From: Pseudonocardia sp. MH-G8
Lineage (GTDB): Bacteria > Actinomycetota > Actinomycetes > Mycobacteriales > Pseudonocardiaceae
Direction of reading: 5' to 3'
Assembly: GCF_002262885.1 (NCBI RefSeq)
Contig: NZ_NKYF01000001.1
Span: 868,001 to 932,000, forward strand
DNA: 64,000 nucleotides
Shown here: piece by piece, positions 51,400 to 60,252 of the stretch
Layout: each line of letters begins with the position of its first letter
Numbering within the stretch: position 1 is the stretch's first letter
The notes under the pieces: model-generated
Told to the model about the DNA's origin: nothing
The model's input: only the letters and a program-made list of their open reading frames with translations
Databases searched by the model: none
Made by a program: the position numbers and the translations under genes

Positions 51400-52377
51400 G
51401 TGAACCAGCGCCGCGCGCTCAACCCGCTGCGGCTGCTGCACCGGCCGCGCTGGGCCGAGCAGCAGCCGACGTGGGCCGACGCGAAGCCGGGGCTGATCCG
51501 AGCTGCGCTGCGGCGGGCGGAGGAGCGGTCCGCCGGCGGGTGGTACGTACTCGCCGGCAGCCGCGAGGTCCGCCCGGGCCGGGCGTTCGGTCGCGTCGTC
51601 GCCGGTCGCGAGCTCGTGGCGTGGCGGGACGGATCCGGCGGGCTGCACGTCGGCCCGGGCGCGTGCCCGCACCTGGGCGCCGCCCTGTGCGACGCGCCCG
51701 TCCACGACGGGCATCTCGTGTGCCGCTGGCACGGGCTCGCGCTCGGTCCGGACGGGCGGCCCGGCTGGCGCACGCTGCCGGCGTACGACGACGGCGTCCT
51801 GGCATGGGTCCGACTCGACACGCCGGCCGCGGACGTCCCCGTGCTCGGCCCACGACCGCCCGTCGACCGCAGCGTCGCCGCCGTCGCCACCGTCATCGGC
51901 CGCTGCGAGCCCGAGGACGTCATCGCCAACCGGCTCGACCCGTGGCACGGCGCATGGCTGCACCCCTACTCCTTCGCCGCGCTGCGCGTGCTCAGCGCAC
52001 CGCCGGTCGACTGCCCGCCCGCCGAGGACCGGTTCCTCGTCGAGGTGACGTTCACCGTCGGGTCCCGGTTCGGGGTGCCCGTGCGCGCCGAGTTCAGCTG
52101 CCCCGACGCCCGCACGGTCACCATGGAGATCGTCGACGGCGAGGGCGTCGGCTCGGTGGTCGAGACGCATGCGACACCCCTGCGGCCCGGCCAGGACGGC
52201 CTGCCCCGCACGGCCGTGATCGAGGCGGTGGTGGCCCACTCCGACCGTCCGGGCTTCGTGCACGCGCGGCGCGTCGCCGGCGCCCTGCGGCCGCTCATGG
52301 GGGTGACCGCGCGGCGCCTCTGGCGCGACGACATCGCCTACGCCGAGCGCCGCTACGCCCTGCGCGCCCGCGCCTGA
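51400..52377 (+). CDS. Rieske non-haem iron oxygenase-like protein
   Basis: A 325-residue protein with a full Rieske pattern, Cys89-Pro-His91 and Cys108-Arg-Trp-His111, and a possible mononuclear iron site in ANRLDPWHGAWLHP (Asp, two His). The C-terminal half resembles the actinobacterial DUF5914 family, which occurs in carotenoid clusters. The GTG at 51400 opens VNQRRALNPLRLL. The methyltransferase at 53470 could be from the same cluster, but no phytoene synthase or desaturase is seen. Its last 25 bp overlap the end of the EamA gene. Confidence 0.82.
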   Translation: MNQRRALNPLRLLHRPRWAEQQPTWADAKPGLIRAALRRAEERSAGGWYVLAGSREVRPGRAFGRVVAGRELVAWRDGSGGLHVGPGACPHLGAALCDAPVHDGHLVCRWHGLALGPDGRPGWRTLPAYDDGVLAWVRLDTPAADVPVLGPRPPVDRSVAAVATVIGRCEPEDVIANRLDPWHGAWLHPYSFAALRVLSAPPVDCPPAEDRFLVEVTFTVGSRFGVPVRAEFSCPDARTVTMEIVDGEGVGSVVETHATPLRPGQDGLPRTAVIEAVVAHSDRPGFVHARRVAGALRPLMGVTARRLWRDDIAYAERRYALRARA

Positions 52378-53261
52378 CCCCGCTCGCCGCGGGCGGTCAG
52401 CACCAGCGCGACCCCGAGGAGCAGCCCGCCCGCGATCCCGGACGGCCCCAGCCGCTCCCCGAGCAGCAACGCGGCGAGCACTGCCGCGGTCAGCGGCTCG
52501 AGCAGCGCCATCAGCACACCGACGCCGGCGGGCGCGCGGTGCAGGCCGCGGAAGTAGCAGGTGTACGCCACGGCCGTCGGCACGAGGCCGAACGCGAGCA
52601 GCAGCCCCACCGGGGCCGGTGCCGGGGCGAACGCCACGCCGGACGTGCCTGCCGCCAGCGGCAGCAGGAGCGCGCCGCCGAGCGTGAACGCCGCTCCGGT
52701 GGTCGTCACGGGGTCGAGCCCGGGGACGGGCCGCGCGCCGAGCAGCGACACCGCTGTGAAGCCCGCGGCGGCGACCAGGGCGCACACCGTGCCGGCGACG
52801 ATCGCGCCGGTCGTCGGCCCGCCGTCCGTCGACACCCCGACGAGCAGCACGAGTCCGAGCAACGCCAGCCCGACGGCGAGCAGCCGGCGGCGGTCGGCGC
52901 TGCGTGGGCGCGCCAGGAGCACGAGCACCGGCGACGAGCCGATCGTCACGAGCGTGGCCACGCTCACCGAGGTCATCGACACCGCGGTGAAGTAGGCGAC
53001 CTGGAAGAGCGCGGCCAGCACACCGGTCGCGGTGACGCGGGCCCATGCAGCCCTGCCGCGCGGCAACACCACGCCCTTGACGAGCAGGTAGACGAGGATC
53101 AGCAAGCCTCCGACGGCGAGCCGGTAGGCGGCGACGGCGAGCGAGGACAGGTCGGCGGCGTCGCCGAAGAGGCGGCCGAGCAGGCCGCCGCTCCCCCAGA
53201 GGACGCCGGCGAGGACGAGGAAGGACACCCCGGAAGAGGGGTGGGTGCGAATGATGGACAC
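52353..53261 (-). CDS. EamA/DMT-family transporter
   Basis: A 302-residue drug/metabolite transporter with ten membrane helices in two EamA repeats; the end of the first repeat has FTAVSMTSVSVATLVTIGSS and the second has VPTAVAYTCYFRGLHRAPAG and LLEPLTAAVLAALLLGERLG. RhtA-like members export amino acids or other metabolites. Upstream lie a hairpin at 53357 and about 200 bp of spacer. It is convergent with and overlaps the Rieske gene. Confidence 0.9.
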   Translation of the reverse strand: MSIIRTHPSSGVSFLVLAGVLWGSGGLLGRLFGDAADLSSLAVAAYRLAVGGLLILVYLLVKGVVLPRGRAAWARVTATGVLAALFQVAYFTAVSMTSVSVATLVTIGSSPVLVLLARPRSADRRRLLAVGLALLGLVLLVGVSTDGGPTTGAIVAGTVCALVAAAGFTAVSLLGARPVPGLDPVTTTGAAFTLGGALLLPLAAGTSGVAFAPAPAPVGLLLAFGLVPTAVAYTCYFRGLHRAPAGVGVLMALLEPLTAAVLAALLLGERLGPSGIAGGLLLGVALVLTARGERGQARARRA

Positions 53262-53356
53262 GGGTGGACGCGCTCCTGCGACGGAGGAAAGGGGTCGCGG
53301 AAGCGGGGCCGATCACGGCCGGGGATCCGCCCGGCGAACGGGCGGCGAGGGAGACG

Positions 53357-53375
53357 GCCCCGCTAGGAGCGGGGC
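53357..53375. other. Short perfect hairpin upstream of the EamA gene
   Basis: GCCCCGCT and AGCGGGGC pair perfectly around AGG. It lies about 100 bp upstream of the transporter start, so it might be part of its leader (attenuator-like) or an operator; position alone does not decide. Confidence 0.4.
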
Positions 53376-53432
53376 GGAGGGGTGATCGGGAACATCCGGT
53401 GCACGCGGCAACCCTACGCCCGCACCCATCCC

Positions 53433-53471
53433 GACGAACGGCCCTTTCGTCCCGGCGAAGGGCCGTTCGTC
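53433..53471 (-). terminator. Hairpin at the end of the methyltransferase gene
   Basis: GACGAACGGCCCTT and AAGGGCCGTTCGTC are perfect 14-base complements with an 11-base loop. The right arm overlaps the first bases of the methyltransferase stop. It is a strong candidate terminator for that gene. Confidence 0.8.
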
Positions 53472-54294
53472 ATGCGGCTCCGGGACTCGGCGGCCTCTTC
53501 GTCATGTCGATGCCCTCTGCCGGGGTGCTCGCCTCCGGGTCGATCGTCGGAGCCGCGTCGGCGGGGCGCCTGCCGAGGAACGTGTGCACGATGTGCTGCT
53601 GCCAGCCGGGGACGGTCTGCACCCGCAGGTCCTCGAACCCGGCGGAAGCCAGGCGCTCCGTGAGCGCCGTGACTCCGTCGAAGCGCAGCGTGCTGCGCCA
53701 CAGGTAGCGGTAGAGGTCGCCGGAGCCGGCCCGCAGCCGACCCATCGGGATGATCACGCCCCAGCAGACGGCGGTCCAGACGACGCGGCTGCGCAGCGAG
53801 TCGCGCACCGAGTACTCGTGGATCGCGATCGGCGCGCCGGGCCGCAGCAAGCGGTGGAACTGCCGCAACGCGGCGTCCTTGTGCACGAGGTTGCGCAGCA
53901 GGTAGGCGGCCAGGATCCCGTCGAAGGGACCGACGACGCCGCTCATCGCCAGGTTCTCGGCGTTGCCGTGCACGAACCGGACGCCCCGCGGCCAGGTCTT
54001 CTGCTGCGCCTGCGCGAGCATCTCGGCGGAGGCGTCGACCGCGGTGATGTCGGCCTCCGGCGCGGCGTCGAGCAGGGCCGCGGTGGACGCCCCGGTGCCG
54101 CACCCGATGTCCAGCAGGCGCAGGCCGGCGCCGCGGTCGGGCAGCCCCATCCGCTTGGTCGACAACCGCAGGTGCTCGTGGTAACCCGGGTTGGACCCGA
54201 CGAGCTTGTCGTAACTGCTGGCGTGCGCATCGAACGAGCGCGCCACCCCGCCACGCTCGATCGGCCCGGGTTTCGACGGAGTCACACACCGCAT
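53470..54294 (-). CDS. Class I SAM-dependent methyltransferase
   Basis: A 274-residue UbiE-like enzyme. SAM motif I is LLDIGCGTGASTAALL (residues 61-76), followed by ITAVDASAEML, GNAENL and FDGILAAYLLRNLVHKD. The region MGRLRAGSGDLYRYLWRSTL is seen in quinone and carotenoid methyltransferases. Substrate is unknown, but the nearby Rieske protein suggests an isoprenoid or pigment pathway. The C-terminal tail (MTKRPPSPGAA) looks like the start of another gene read through; the next gene one would expect in such clusters, an FAD oxidoreductase, is not present. Confidence 0.85.
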   Translation of the reverse strand: MRCVTPSKPGPIERGGVARSFDAHASSYDKLVGSNPGYHEHLRLSTKRMGLPDRGAGLRLLDIGCGTGASTAALLDAAPEADITAVDASAEMLAQAQQKTWPRGVRFVHGNAENLAMSGVVGPFDGILAAYLLRNLVHKDAALRQFHRLLRPGAPIAIHEYSVRDSLRSRVVWTAVCWGVIIPMGRLRAGSGDLYRYLWRSTLRFDGVTALTERLASAGFEDLRVQTVPGWQQHIVHTFLGRRPADAAPTIDPEASTPAEGIDMTKRPPSPGAA

Positions 54295-54342
54295 ACTGGC
54301 GCATCCGCGGCCTTCCCGTCGCGGGTCCGTACGCTGAATCGG

Positions 54343-54990
54343 GTGGTCCGGGCGTTGGCGGTGAGCGACGAGGTCGAGGCCGCGCTGTCCGCGGGGGCCG
54401 CTCGGCGGTGGAACGTCGACCTGGTCATCGGGGCAGGTGACCTGCCCTTCGACTACCTGGCCGAGATCTCAGACAGCCTCGACCGCCCCGGTGTCCTGGT
54501 CCCCGGCAACCACGACCCCGACATCTCCGGCTACTCGCAGCGTTCGGGGCTGTGGATGCGCGCCGGGATGCCTGCGGCGTGGCCCGGCCCGGCCGGTTTC
54601 GCCGATGCCGACGGCCGGGTCGTCGACGTCGCCGGGCTGCGGTTCGCCGGGCTCGGCGGCTGCGTCCGGTACCGCCCCGGTCCGAACCAGTGGACGCAGG
54701 CCCAGCAGGCGCGGCGGGCCCGCCGGCTGGTGCGCACGGCGCGACGGCGCACCCGTGCCGACGGCAGGCCCGTCGACGTCCTGCTCACCCATGCCCCGCC
54801 GCGGCACTGCGGGGATCGCGCCGACCCGCCCCACCACGGATTCGAGTGCCTGCACGACATGGTCGACGCGCTGCGCCCGCGCCTGCTGGTGCACGGTCAC
54901 ATCCACCCCTACGGCGAGGCGGTTCCGGACCGGGTGATCGGGAACACCCGGATCGTGAACGTCGTGGGCCGGCGCCTCCTGGAGCTCTGA
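54343..54990 (+). CDS. Calcineurin-like metallophosphoesterase
   Basis: A 215-residue protein with the phosphoesterase motifs GAGDLPFDYL, PGNHDPD, LTHAPPRH and HGHIHPY. The first motif, usually DxH, reads SDEVE, so one metal ligand is different. Members act as phosphodiesterases or nucleases; the substrate is unknown. GTG start. The stop overlaps the ATG of the ParB-like gene (TGATG), so both should act in one process. Confidence 0.87.
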   Translation: MVRALAVSDEVEAALSAGAARRWNVDLVIGAGDLPFDYLAEISDSLDRPGVLVPGNHDPDISGYSQRSGLWMRAGMPAAWPGPAGFADADGRVVDVAGLRFAGLGGCVRYRPGPNQWTQAQQARRARRLVRTARRRTRADGRPVDVLLTHAPPRHCGDRADPPHHGFECLHDMVDALRPRLLVHGHIHPYGEAVPDRVIGNTRIVNVVGRRLLEL

Positions 54991-55832
54991 TGGCGGACAC
55001 CGGATTCCCCGCCGCCGACGCGGAGCACGACTTCCTGCGCATCCGCCGCAGGCAGGTGCTCTCGCGGCTGGCCGGCCGGCTGCGCCGCGAACCCGACGAC
55101 GTCTCCGACGTGCTCCCGTTCGACGAGGTCGTGGCCGCACTGGGCCGTACCGGTGAGAAGCGGCGCGGGCTGCAGGTGATCCCACTGGACTCGATCGTGG
55201 GCAGCGTCGACCGCACCCGCGACTTCGACCGCTGGTTCCGCCCGCGCTCGGGCCGCAGCCGGGAACGGTGGGAGCGGCTGGCCCGGGCGCAGCGGCGCGG
55301 CGAGTCGATCCCCCCGATCGACGTGTACCGGGTGGGCGATCTGCACTTCGTGCGCGACGGTCACCACCGCGTCTCCGTGGCGCACGCGCTCGGCTTCCGC
55401 TCGATCGACGCCTACGTCACCGAGGTCACCACGAAGCTCGACGCCACCGGCATCGCCCGCCGTGGCGACCTCATCAGCAAGGACCTGCGCCGCGTGTTCG
55501 TCGACCGGGTGCCACTGCCCGGCCCGGCGCTCGCGTCGATCCTCGTCACCAGAGCCTGGTCCTACGCGGTGCTCAGCGAGGTCGTGGAGGCCTGGGGGTT
55601 CCGGCTCATGCAGCAGGAAGGCCGCTTCCTCGACCGCGCGACGGTGGCGCGGCGCTGGTACGCCGAGGAGTACCAGCCGGTCGTGCGCATGCTCGCGCAG
55701 GCCGACCTGATCGGCGAGCGCACCGAGGCCGAGGCCTACCTGCACCTGGCCGGGCAGCGCTACCGCCTCATGCGCACCCACCGCTGGGACGACGAGGTGA
55801 TCGACCGCCTCCGCAGTGACCCGGGTCAGTGA
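54990..55832 (+). CDS. ParB-like-domain protein
   Basis: A 280-residue protein with a ParB/sulfiredoxin-like motif FVRDGHHRVSVAHALG near residues 121-136, preceded by IPPIDVYRVGDLH. This is the nuclease/CTPase fold of ParB, but the helix-turn-helix and dimerisation parts of chromosomal ParB are not evident, so it is not the segregation protein. The pattern is widespread in actinobacteria without known function. It is coupled to the phosphoesterase upstream and ends with an overlap of seven bases with the convergent SRPBCC gene. Confidence 0.78.
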   Translation: MADTGFPAADAEHDFLRIRRRQVLSRLAGRLRREPDDVSDVLPFDEVVAALGRTGEKRRGLQVIPLDSIVGSVDRTRDFDRWFRPRSGRSRERWERLARAQRRGESIPPIDVYRVGDLHFVRDGHHRVSVAHALGFRSIDAYVTEVTTKLDATGIARRGDLISKDLRRVFVDRVPLPGPALASILVTRAWSYAVLSEVVEAWGFRLMQQEGRFLDRATVARRWYAEEYQPVVRMLAQADLIGERTEAEAYLHLAGQRYRLMRTHRWDDEVIDRLRSDPGQ

Positions 55833-56233
55833 TCCCCGGGCACCGGGAACACCCGCCGCATCGCCGCCGCCCCCTCCTCCATGAGGGTGCTCACGTCGGG
55901 CGCCAGATCATCGGGCAGCAGATCGGTGATCCAGACCAGCCGGCTCCCCATCTCGGAGGGGAACACCTGCATCGACGCCTGGTGGTGGGCGAACGGGAAC
56001 GGGCTCTCCGCCACCGCGTAGACCAGCCGCCGCTCCTCGGGCTCGACGGCCACCAGCGTCTCGTCGACGACCGGGCCGGCAGCGAACGTCACCAGGCGCC
56101 CTCCGGGGCCCGGACGGGAGTCGACGAGGACGCCGGGGCAGAGCCGCTGGTGCACTGCGGTGAAGTCGCGCAGGGCGTCCCAGACGTCGGCGGCGTCCGC
56201 CCCGAGCACGACGTCCTTGCGCAGGGTCGCCAC
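55826..56233 (-). CDS. SRPBCC-family (polyketide cyclase/START-like) protein
   Basis: A 135-residue ligand-binding protein with the typical N-terminus LRKDVVLGADAADVWDALRDF, a middle FAAGPVVDETLVAVEPEERRLVY and C-terminal helix LAPDVSTLMEEGAAAMRRVF. It likely binds a hydrophobic molecule; no enzyme role can be claimed. It is divergent from the AraC gene. Confidence 0.85.
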   Translation of the reverse strand: MATLRKDVVLGADAADVWDALRDFTAVHQRLCPGVLVDSRPGPGGRLVTFAAGPVVDETLVAVEPEERRLVYAVAESPFPFAHHQASMQVFPSEMGSRLVWITDLLPDDLAPDVSTLMEEGAAAMRRVFPVPGDH

Positions 56234-56399
56234 GTCAGACCCCCGCCATGGTGCAGGAGCATTCGAGCACGACCGCGTGGACGCGGCCCGGGGAAGTGCG
56301 GTTCTTCGTCATGCGTCCACCGTGCCCGCCGCGCCCGTGCCGGTCTTGATGATCCTTGCAGTCCGGGAACCGTCGGGGTGCCGCCGTAGCCTCCGGCGC

Positions 56400-57233
56400 G
56401 TGCTCTCCGCGGTCCCGCTCGCCGATGGCGGCTCCTTCACCCTCACCGCCGTGGCCTGCGCCCAGGAGCACCGTGGCTGGTCCGAGGTCGAGGTTCAGCA
56501 GGACATCCGGCTGGTCCTGGTCCGGCGGGGGCGGTTCCGGCGGCAGGCCGACGGGGTGCTCACCGATGTCGACTCCACCGTGGCCTACCTCGGTACGCCG
56601 GGCGAGGAGGAGCGGTTCGCCCATCCGGCGGGTGACGACCGGTGCACCTCGATCAGCATCACGCCGGCACTCTGGCGGGAGCTGGCCGGTGAACGGACCG
56701 GAGCCGTGCAGGCGGGGGTGTACGTCGACGCCCGGCTGGAGCTGGCCCACCGGCGCCTCCTCGCCGCGGCGCGCAGCGGCGACACCACCTTCGCGACGAC
56801 CGAGGAGCTGCTCGGTGTGATCGCCACAACGCTCGCCCGCGTCATCGACGGGCCCACACCCGCTGCCGGGACAGGTCGCGCCGGACGCGCGGCGCTCGTC
56901 GCCCGGGGCCGGGAGGCGATCGCCACCGGAGTCCACGCGGCCGACGGGCTGCTCCCCCTCGCCGCGCTGCTGGGCGTGTCTCCGTACCGGCTGAGCAGGG
57001 CGTTCACGGCCGATCTCGGGATCTCGCTCACCCGGTACCGCAATCGGGTGCGCGTGGGGCGGGCGCTCGAGCGGCTGGCCGAGGGCGAGGACAGCCTGGC
57101 CGTGCTCGCTGCCGACCTCGGCTTCGCCGACCAGGCGCACCTCACCCGCACGATCCGCGCCCACCTGGGGCACACACCGACCGCCGTACGCCGGCTGCTG
57201 CAAGGGCGGCAGCCGGCGCCGGCTCCCGGCTAG
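56400..57233 (+). CDS. AraC-family regulator
   Basis: A 277-residue regulator with an N-terminal AraC-like sensing domain and two helix-turn-helix units at the C-terminus (LAALLGVSPYRLSRAFTADL and LAVLAADLGFADQAHLTRTI). The GTG at 56400 opens VLSAVPLADGGSF. Its end overlaps the sugC stop by four bases in a convergent arrangement, so it does not share a promoter with the sugar importer; a link is not evident. Confidence 0.88.
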   Translation: MLSAVPLADGGSFTLTAVACAQEHRGWSEVEVQQDIRLVLVRRGRFRRQADGVLTDVDSTVAYLGTPGEEERFAHPAGDDRCTSISITPALWRELAGERTGAVQAGVYVDARLELAHRRLLAAARSGDTTFATTEELLGVIATTLARVIDGPTPAAGTGRAGRAALVARGREAIATGVHAADGLLPLAALLGVSPYRLSRAFTADLGISLTRYRNRVRVGRALERLAEGEDSLAVLAADLGFADQAHLTRTIRAHLGHTPTAVRRLLQGRQPAPAPG

Positions 57234-58438
57234 CGGGCGGCCGCGGCGGGCGTCGGTTCCCGTGTCGTCAGGTTCTTCCCGCTGGAGGGGTCGAACACCT
57301 GGATCTTGCCGGTGTCCACCCACACCTCGGAGCGCTCGCCCTCGCGCACGCCGGACTCCGCCGACAGGCGGGTGACCAGCGTGCCCGAGTCGCCACCGGG
57401 AACGTCCGCGGTGCCGGCGTCGGCGGCCAGGTCGGCGAGGTCGTCGGACATGGCCTGCTCGCCCTCCACGGTGAAGTAGGCGAACTTGTCCGACCCCATC
57501 GACTCCAGCACGTCGACCTGCGCGGTGAACATGGCACCCCGGGACTTCTGGTGCTCCTCCACGAGTGCGGCGTCCTCGAAGTGCTCCGGCCGGATGCCGA
57601 TGATCACCTCGCGGGGAGCTTCGCCGCTCTCCAGGGAACGACGCAGCTCATCGGTGAGGGGCAAGTCGCCCAACGACGTGCGGAACATCCCCTCCTCCGT
57701 CTTGGCGGGCAGGAAGTTCATGGCAGGCGAGCCGATGAACCCCGCGACGAAGAGGTTGGCCGGGGTGTCGTAGAGCACCTGCGGCGAGCCGATCTGCTGG
57801 ATCTTCCCGCCCCGCATGACGACGATGCGGTCGCCCAGCGTCATCGCCTCGGTCTGGTCGTGGGTGACGTAGACCGTGGTGGTCTGCAGCCGCTGCTGCA
57901 GCTTCGACACCATCGTGCGCATCTGCACGCGCAGCTTGGCGTCGAGGTTGGACAGCGGCTCGTCCATGAGGAACGCCTTGGGGCTGCGGACGATCGCGCG
58001 GCCCATCGCCACCCGCTGCCGCTGGCCGCCGGACATGTTCGCCGGCTTGCGGTCCAGGTGCTGGGTGAGGTCGAGGATCTTCGCCGCGTCCTCGACCTGG
58101 CGGTTGATCTCCGCCTTGTCGACCTTGGCGAGCTTGAGCGGGAAGCCCATGTTCTCCCGCACCGTCATGTGCGGGTAGAGCGCGTAGGACTGGAACACCA
58201 TCGCGATGTCGCGGTCCTTGGGCGCCCGCTCGTTCATCCGCTCACCGCCGATGCGCAGCTCGCCGCCCGTGATGTCCTCGAGCCCGGCGATCATGTTCAG
58301 CGTCGTCGACTTCCCGCAGCCGGACGGGCCGACCAGGATGATGAACTCGCCGTCGGCGATCTCGAAGTGGGCGTCGTCCACGCCGACGGTGCCGTCGGGG
58401 TAGGTCTTGGTGATGTGGTCCAGGACGATGTCAGCCAT
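57230..58438 (-). CDS. sugC: Trehalose importer ATPase SugC
   Basis: A 402-residue ABC ATPase of the MalK/UgpC type. Walker A GPSGCGKSTT (residues 37-46), Q-loop VFQSYALYPH, signature MSGGQRQRV, Walker B FLMDEPLSNLDA and the switch His in YVTHDQTEAM are complete, followed by an OB-fold regulatory domain. It is the last gene of the lpqY-sugA-sugB-sugC operon, matching Rv1238 of M. tuberculosis, which recycles trehalose released in the cell envelope. The C-terminal insert (SDDLADLAADAG) is acidic. Confidence 0.92.
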   Translation of the reverse strand: MADIVLDHITKTYPDGTVGVDDAHFEIADGEFIILVGPSGCGKSTTLNMIAGLEDITGGELRIGGERMNERAPKDRDIAMVFQSYALYPHMTVRENMGFPLKLAKVDKAEINRQVEDAAKILDLTQHLDRKPANMSGGQRQRVAMGRAIVRSPKAFLMDEPLSNLDAKLRVQMRTMVSKLQQRLQTTTVYVTHDQTEAMTLGDRIVVMRGGKIQQIGSPQVLYDTPANLFVAGFIGSPAMNFLPAKTEEGMFRTSLGDLPLTDELRRSLESGEAPREVIIGIRPEHFEDAALVEEHQKSRGAMFTAQVDVLESMGSDKFAYFTVEGEQAMSDDLADLAADAGTADVPGGDSGTLVTRLSAESGVREGERSEVWVDTGKIQVFDPSSGKNLTTREPTPAAAAR

Positions 58439-58442
58439 TTGT

Positions 58443-59288
58443 TCAGCCCTTCACTGCGCCGGAGGTCAGGCCGGCGACGATGCGCCGCTGGAAGAAGAAG
58501 ACGAAGATGATGATGGGGATCGTGAGCAGCACGGCGGCCGCCGCGATCGAGCCCGTCGGCTCGGCGAACTCGCTGGCCCCGGTGAAGTTGGCGATCGCGA
58601 CGGGTGCCGTCTGCGAGCGTTCGGTGGAGGTCAGCGAGAGCGCGAACAGGAAGTCGTTCCAGCAGAAGATGAACACCAGGATCGCGGTGGTGAACACGCC
58701 CGGCGCGGCCAGCGGCACGATCACCGAGCGGAACGCCTGCAGCGGCGTGGCCCCGTCCATCTTCGCGGCCTTCTCCAGCTCCCACGGGATCTCGCGGAAG
58801 AACGCCGAGAGCGTGTAGATCGCCAGCGGCAGCGAGAACGTGATGTAGGGCAGGATCAGGCCGGGCCAGGTGTCGAACAACCCGATGCTGCGCTCGATGT
58901 CGAACAGCGGGCTCACCAGCGAGATCGGCGGGAACATCGCGATCAGCAGCGAGACGCCCACGAGCAGGCCCTTACCCGGGAACCGCAGCCGTGCGATCGC
59001 GTAGGCCGCCATCGTGCCGATCACGACGGCGAGCACTGTGGCGATGATCGCGATGCCGATCGAGTTGATGAGCGCGCTGGTGAACAGGCTGACCCCGAAC
59101 ACCTGCGCGTAGTTCTCGAGCGTCCACTCGCGAGGGATGAAGTTGCCGTCGGTGATGCTGCTCGCCGGCTTGAACGACAGGCTGACGATCCACAGCACCG
59201 GCACGAGGGCGTAGATCAGCACGAGAGCGTTGGCCACCGCCCACTTGCTCTTGGCCGCGGTGCCGGTGGTGCCGGGTTGACCCGCCAT
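58443..59288 (-). CDS. sugB: Trehalose importer permease SugB
   Basis: A 281-residue MalG-type permease with six membrane helices. The EAA loop that contacts SugC reads [20 protein letters not shown]. It starts with ATG, one base after the end of sugA, and ends four bases before sugC. It corresponds to Rv1237. Confidence 0.92.
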   Translation of the reverse strand: MAGQPGTTGTAAKSKWAVANALVLIYALVPVLWIVSLSFKPASSITDGNFIPREWTLENYAQVFGVSLFTSALINSIGIAIIATVLAVVIGTMAAYAIARLRFPGKGLLVGVSLLIAMFPPISLVSPLFDIERSIGLFDTWPGLILPYITFSLPLAIYTLSAFFREIPWELEKAAKMDGATPLQAFRSVIVPLAAPGVFTTAILVFIFCWNDFLFALSLTSTERSQTAPVAIANFTGASEFAEPTGSIAAAAVLLTIPIIIFVFFFQRRIVAGLTSGAVKG

Positions 59289-59289
59289 G

Positions 59290-60252
59290 TCAGCGCCTCC
59301 CCTCGGTGTCCGAGCCCGGCGCGGCCGCGCCGAACAAGTTGATGAAAATGAATGCGATCAGCGCGACGGCGATGAAGATGAGCACGCTGATCGCGGACCC
59401 GATGCCGAGGTTGAACGCCCGGAACAGGTTGTTGTAACCCATCATCGAGACCGAGCCGGTGCCGTTCGAGCCGCCGGTGAGGATGTAGATGTTGTCGAAG
59501 ATGCGGAACGCGTCGAGGGTGCGGAACAGCAGCGCCACGAGAATCGCGGGCTTCATCATCGGCAGGATGATCTGGGTGAGCCGCTCCCACGGCCCCGCGC
59601 CGTCCACCTGGGCGGCCTTGAGCAGGTCGTCGGGCACCAGCGCCAGACCGGCGAGCAGGAGCAGCGCCATGAACGGCGTGGTCTTCCAGACCTCGGCGAT
59701 GATGATCAGCGTGATCGCCGACGCCTGGCCGGTGAGCGGGGCACTGCCGTCGGAGAGCATGTTCGCCAGGTAGCCGGTGTCCGGCGTCCAGGCGAACTGC
59801 CAGCTGAACGCCGCGACGACGGTGACGATGCCGTACGGGATCAGCACCACGGTGCGGGTGAGCCCGCGCCCGAAGATCGTGCGGTGCATGACCAGCGCCA
59901 GCGCGAGCCCGAGCACGAACTCGATCGCCACCGAGATCACGGTGATCAGCAGCGTGATGCCGAACGCGCTCCACCAGTACCCCGACGTCAGCACCGCGAC
60001 GTAGTTGGAGAGGCCGGCGAACGACTGCTCGTCCGGGAAGCGCAGGTCGTAGCGCTGCAGCGACAGCCACAGGGCGTATCCGATGGGGTAGGCCGTGACC
60101 GCGACCATGATGATCACGGCCGGGGCGCAGAGCAGGAACGCGAGCTTGCGCTCGGCCCGCGCCCCCTCCGACAGCGGCGGCCTGCCGCGGTGCTTCGGCG
60201 CCTGCGCGGAGGTCTGCGCCTCGGCGGCGGGGGCCGTGCTCGAGACCGTCAT
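59290..60252 (-). CDS. sugA: Trehalose importer permease SugA
   Basis: A 320-residue MalF-type permease with a soluble N-terminus of about 30 residues and six helices. The EAA loop is [20 protein letters not shown]. The ATG overlaps the lpqY stop by one base. It forms the channel with SugB, as does Rv1236. Confidence 0.92.
   Translation of the reverse strand: MTVSSTAPAAEAQTSAQAPKHRGRPPLSEGARAERKLAFLLCAPAVIIMVAVTAYPIGYALWLSLQRYDLRFPDEQSFAGLSNYVAVLTSGYWWSAFGITLLITVISVAIEFVLGLALALVMHRTIFGRGLTRTVVLIPYGIVTVVAAFSWQFAWTPDTGYLANMLSDGSAPLTGQASAITLIIIAEVWKTTPFMALLLLAGLALVPDDLLKAAQVDGAGPWERLTQIILPMMKPAILVALLFRTLDAFRIFDNIYILTGGSNGTGSVSMMGYNNLFRAFNLGIGSAISVLIFIAVALIAFIFINLFGAAAPGSDTEGRR

Noticed and set aside
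49852..53316. Long minus-strand open frame across corA and the Rieske gene
   Set aside because: It lies opposite two clearly identified plus-strand genes and has no protein motif.
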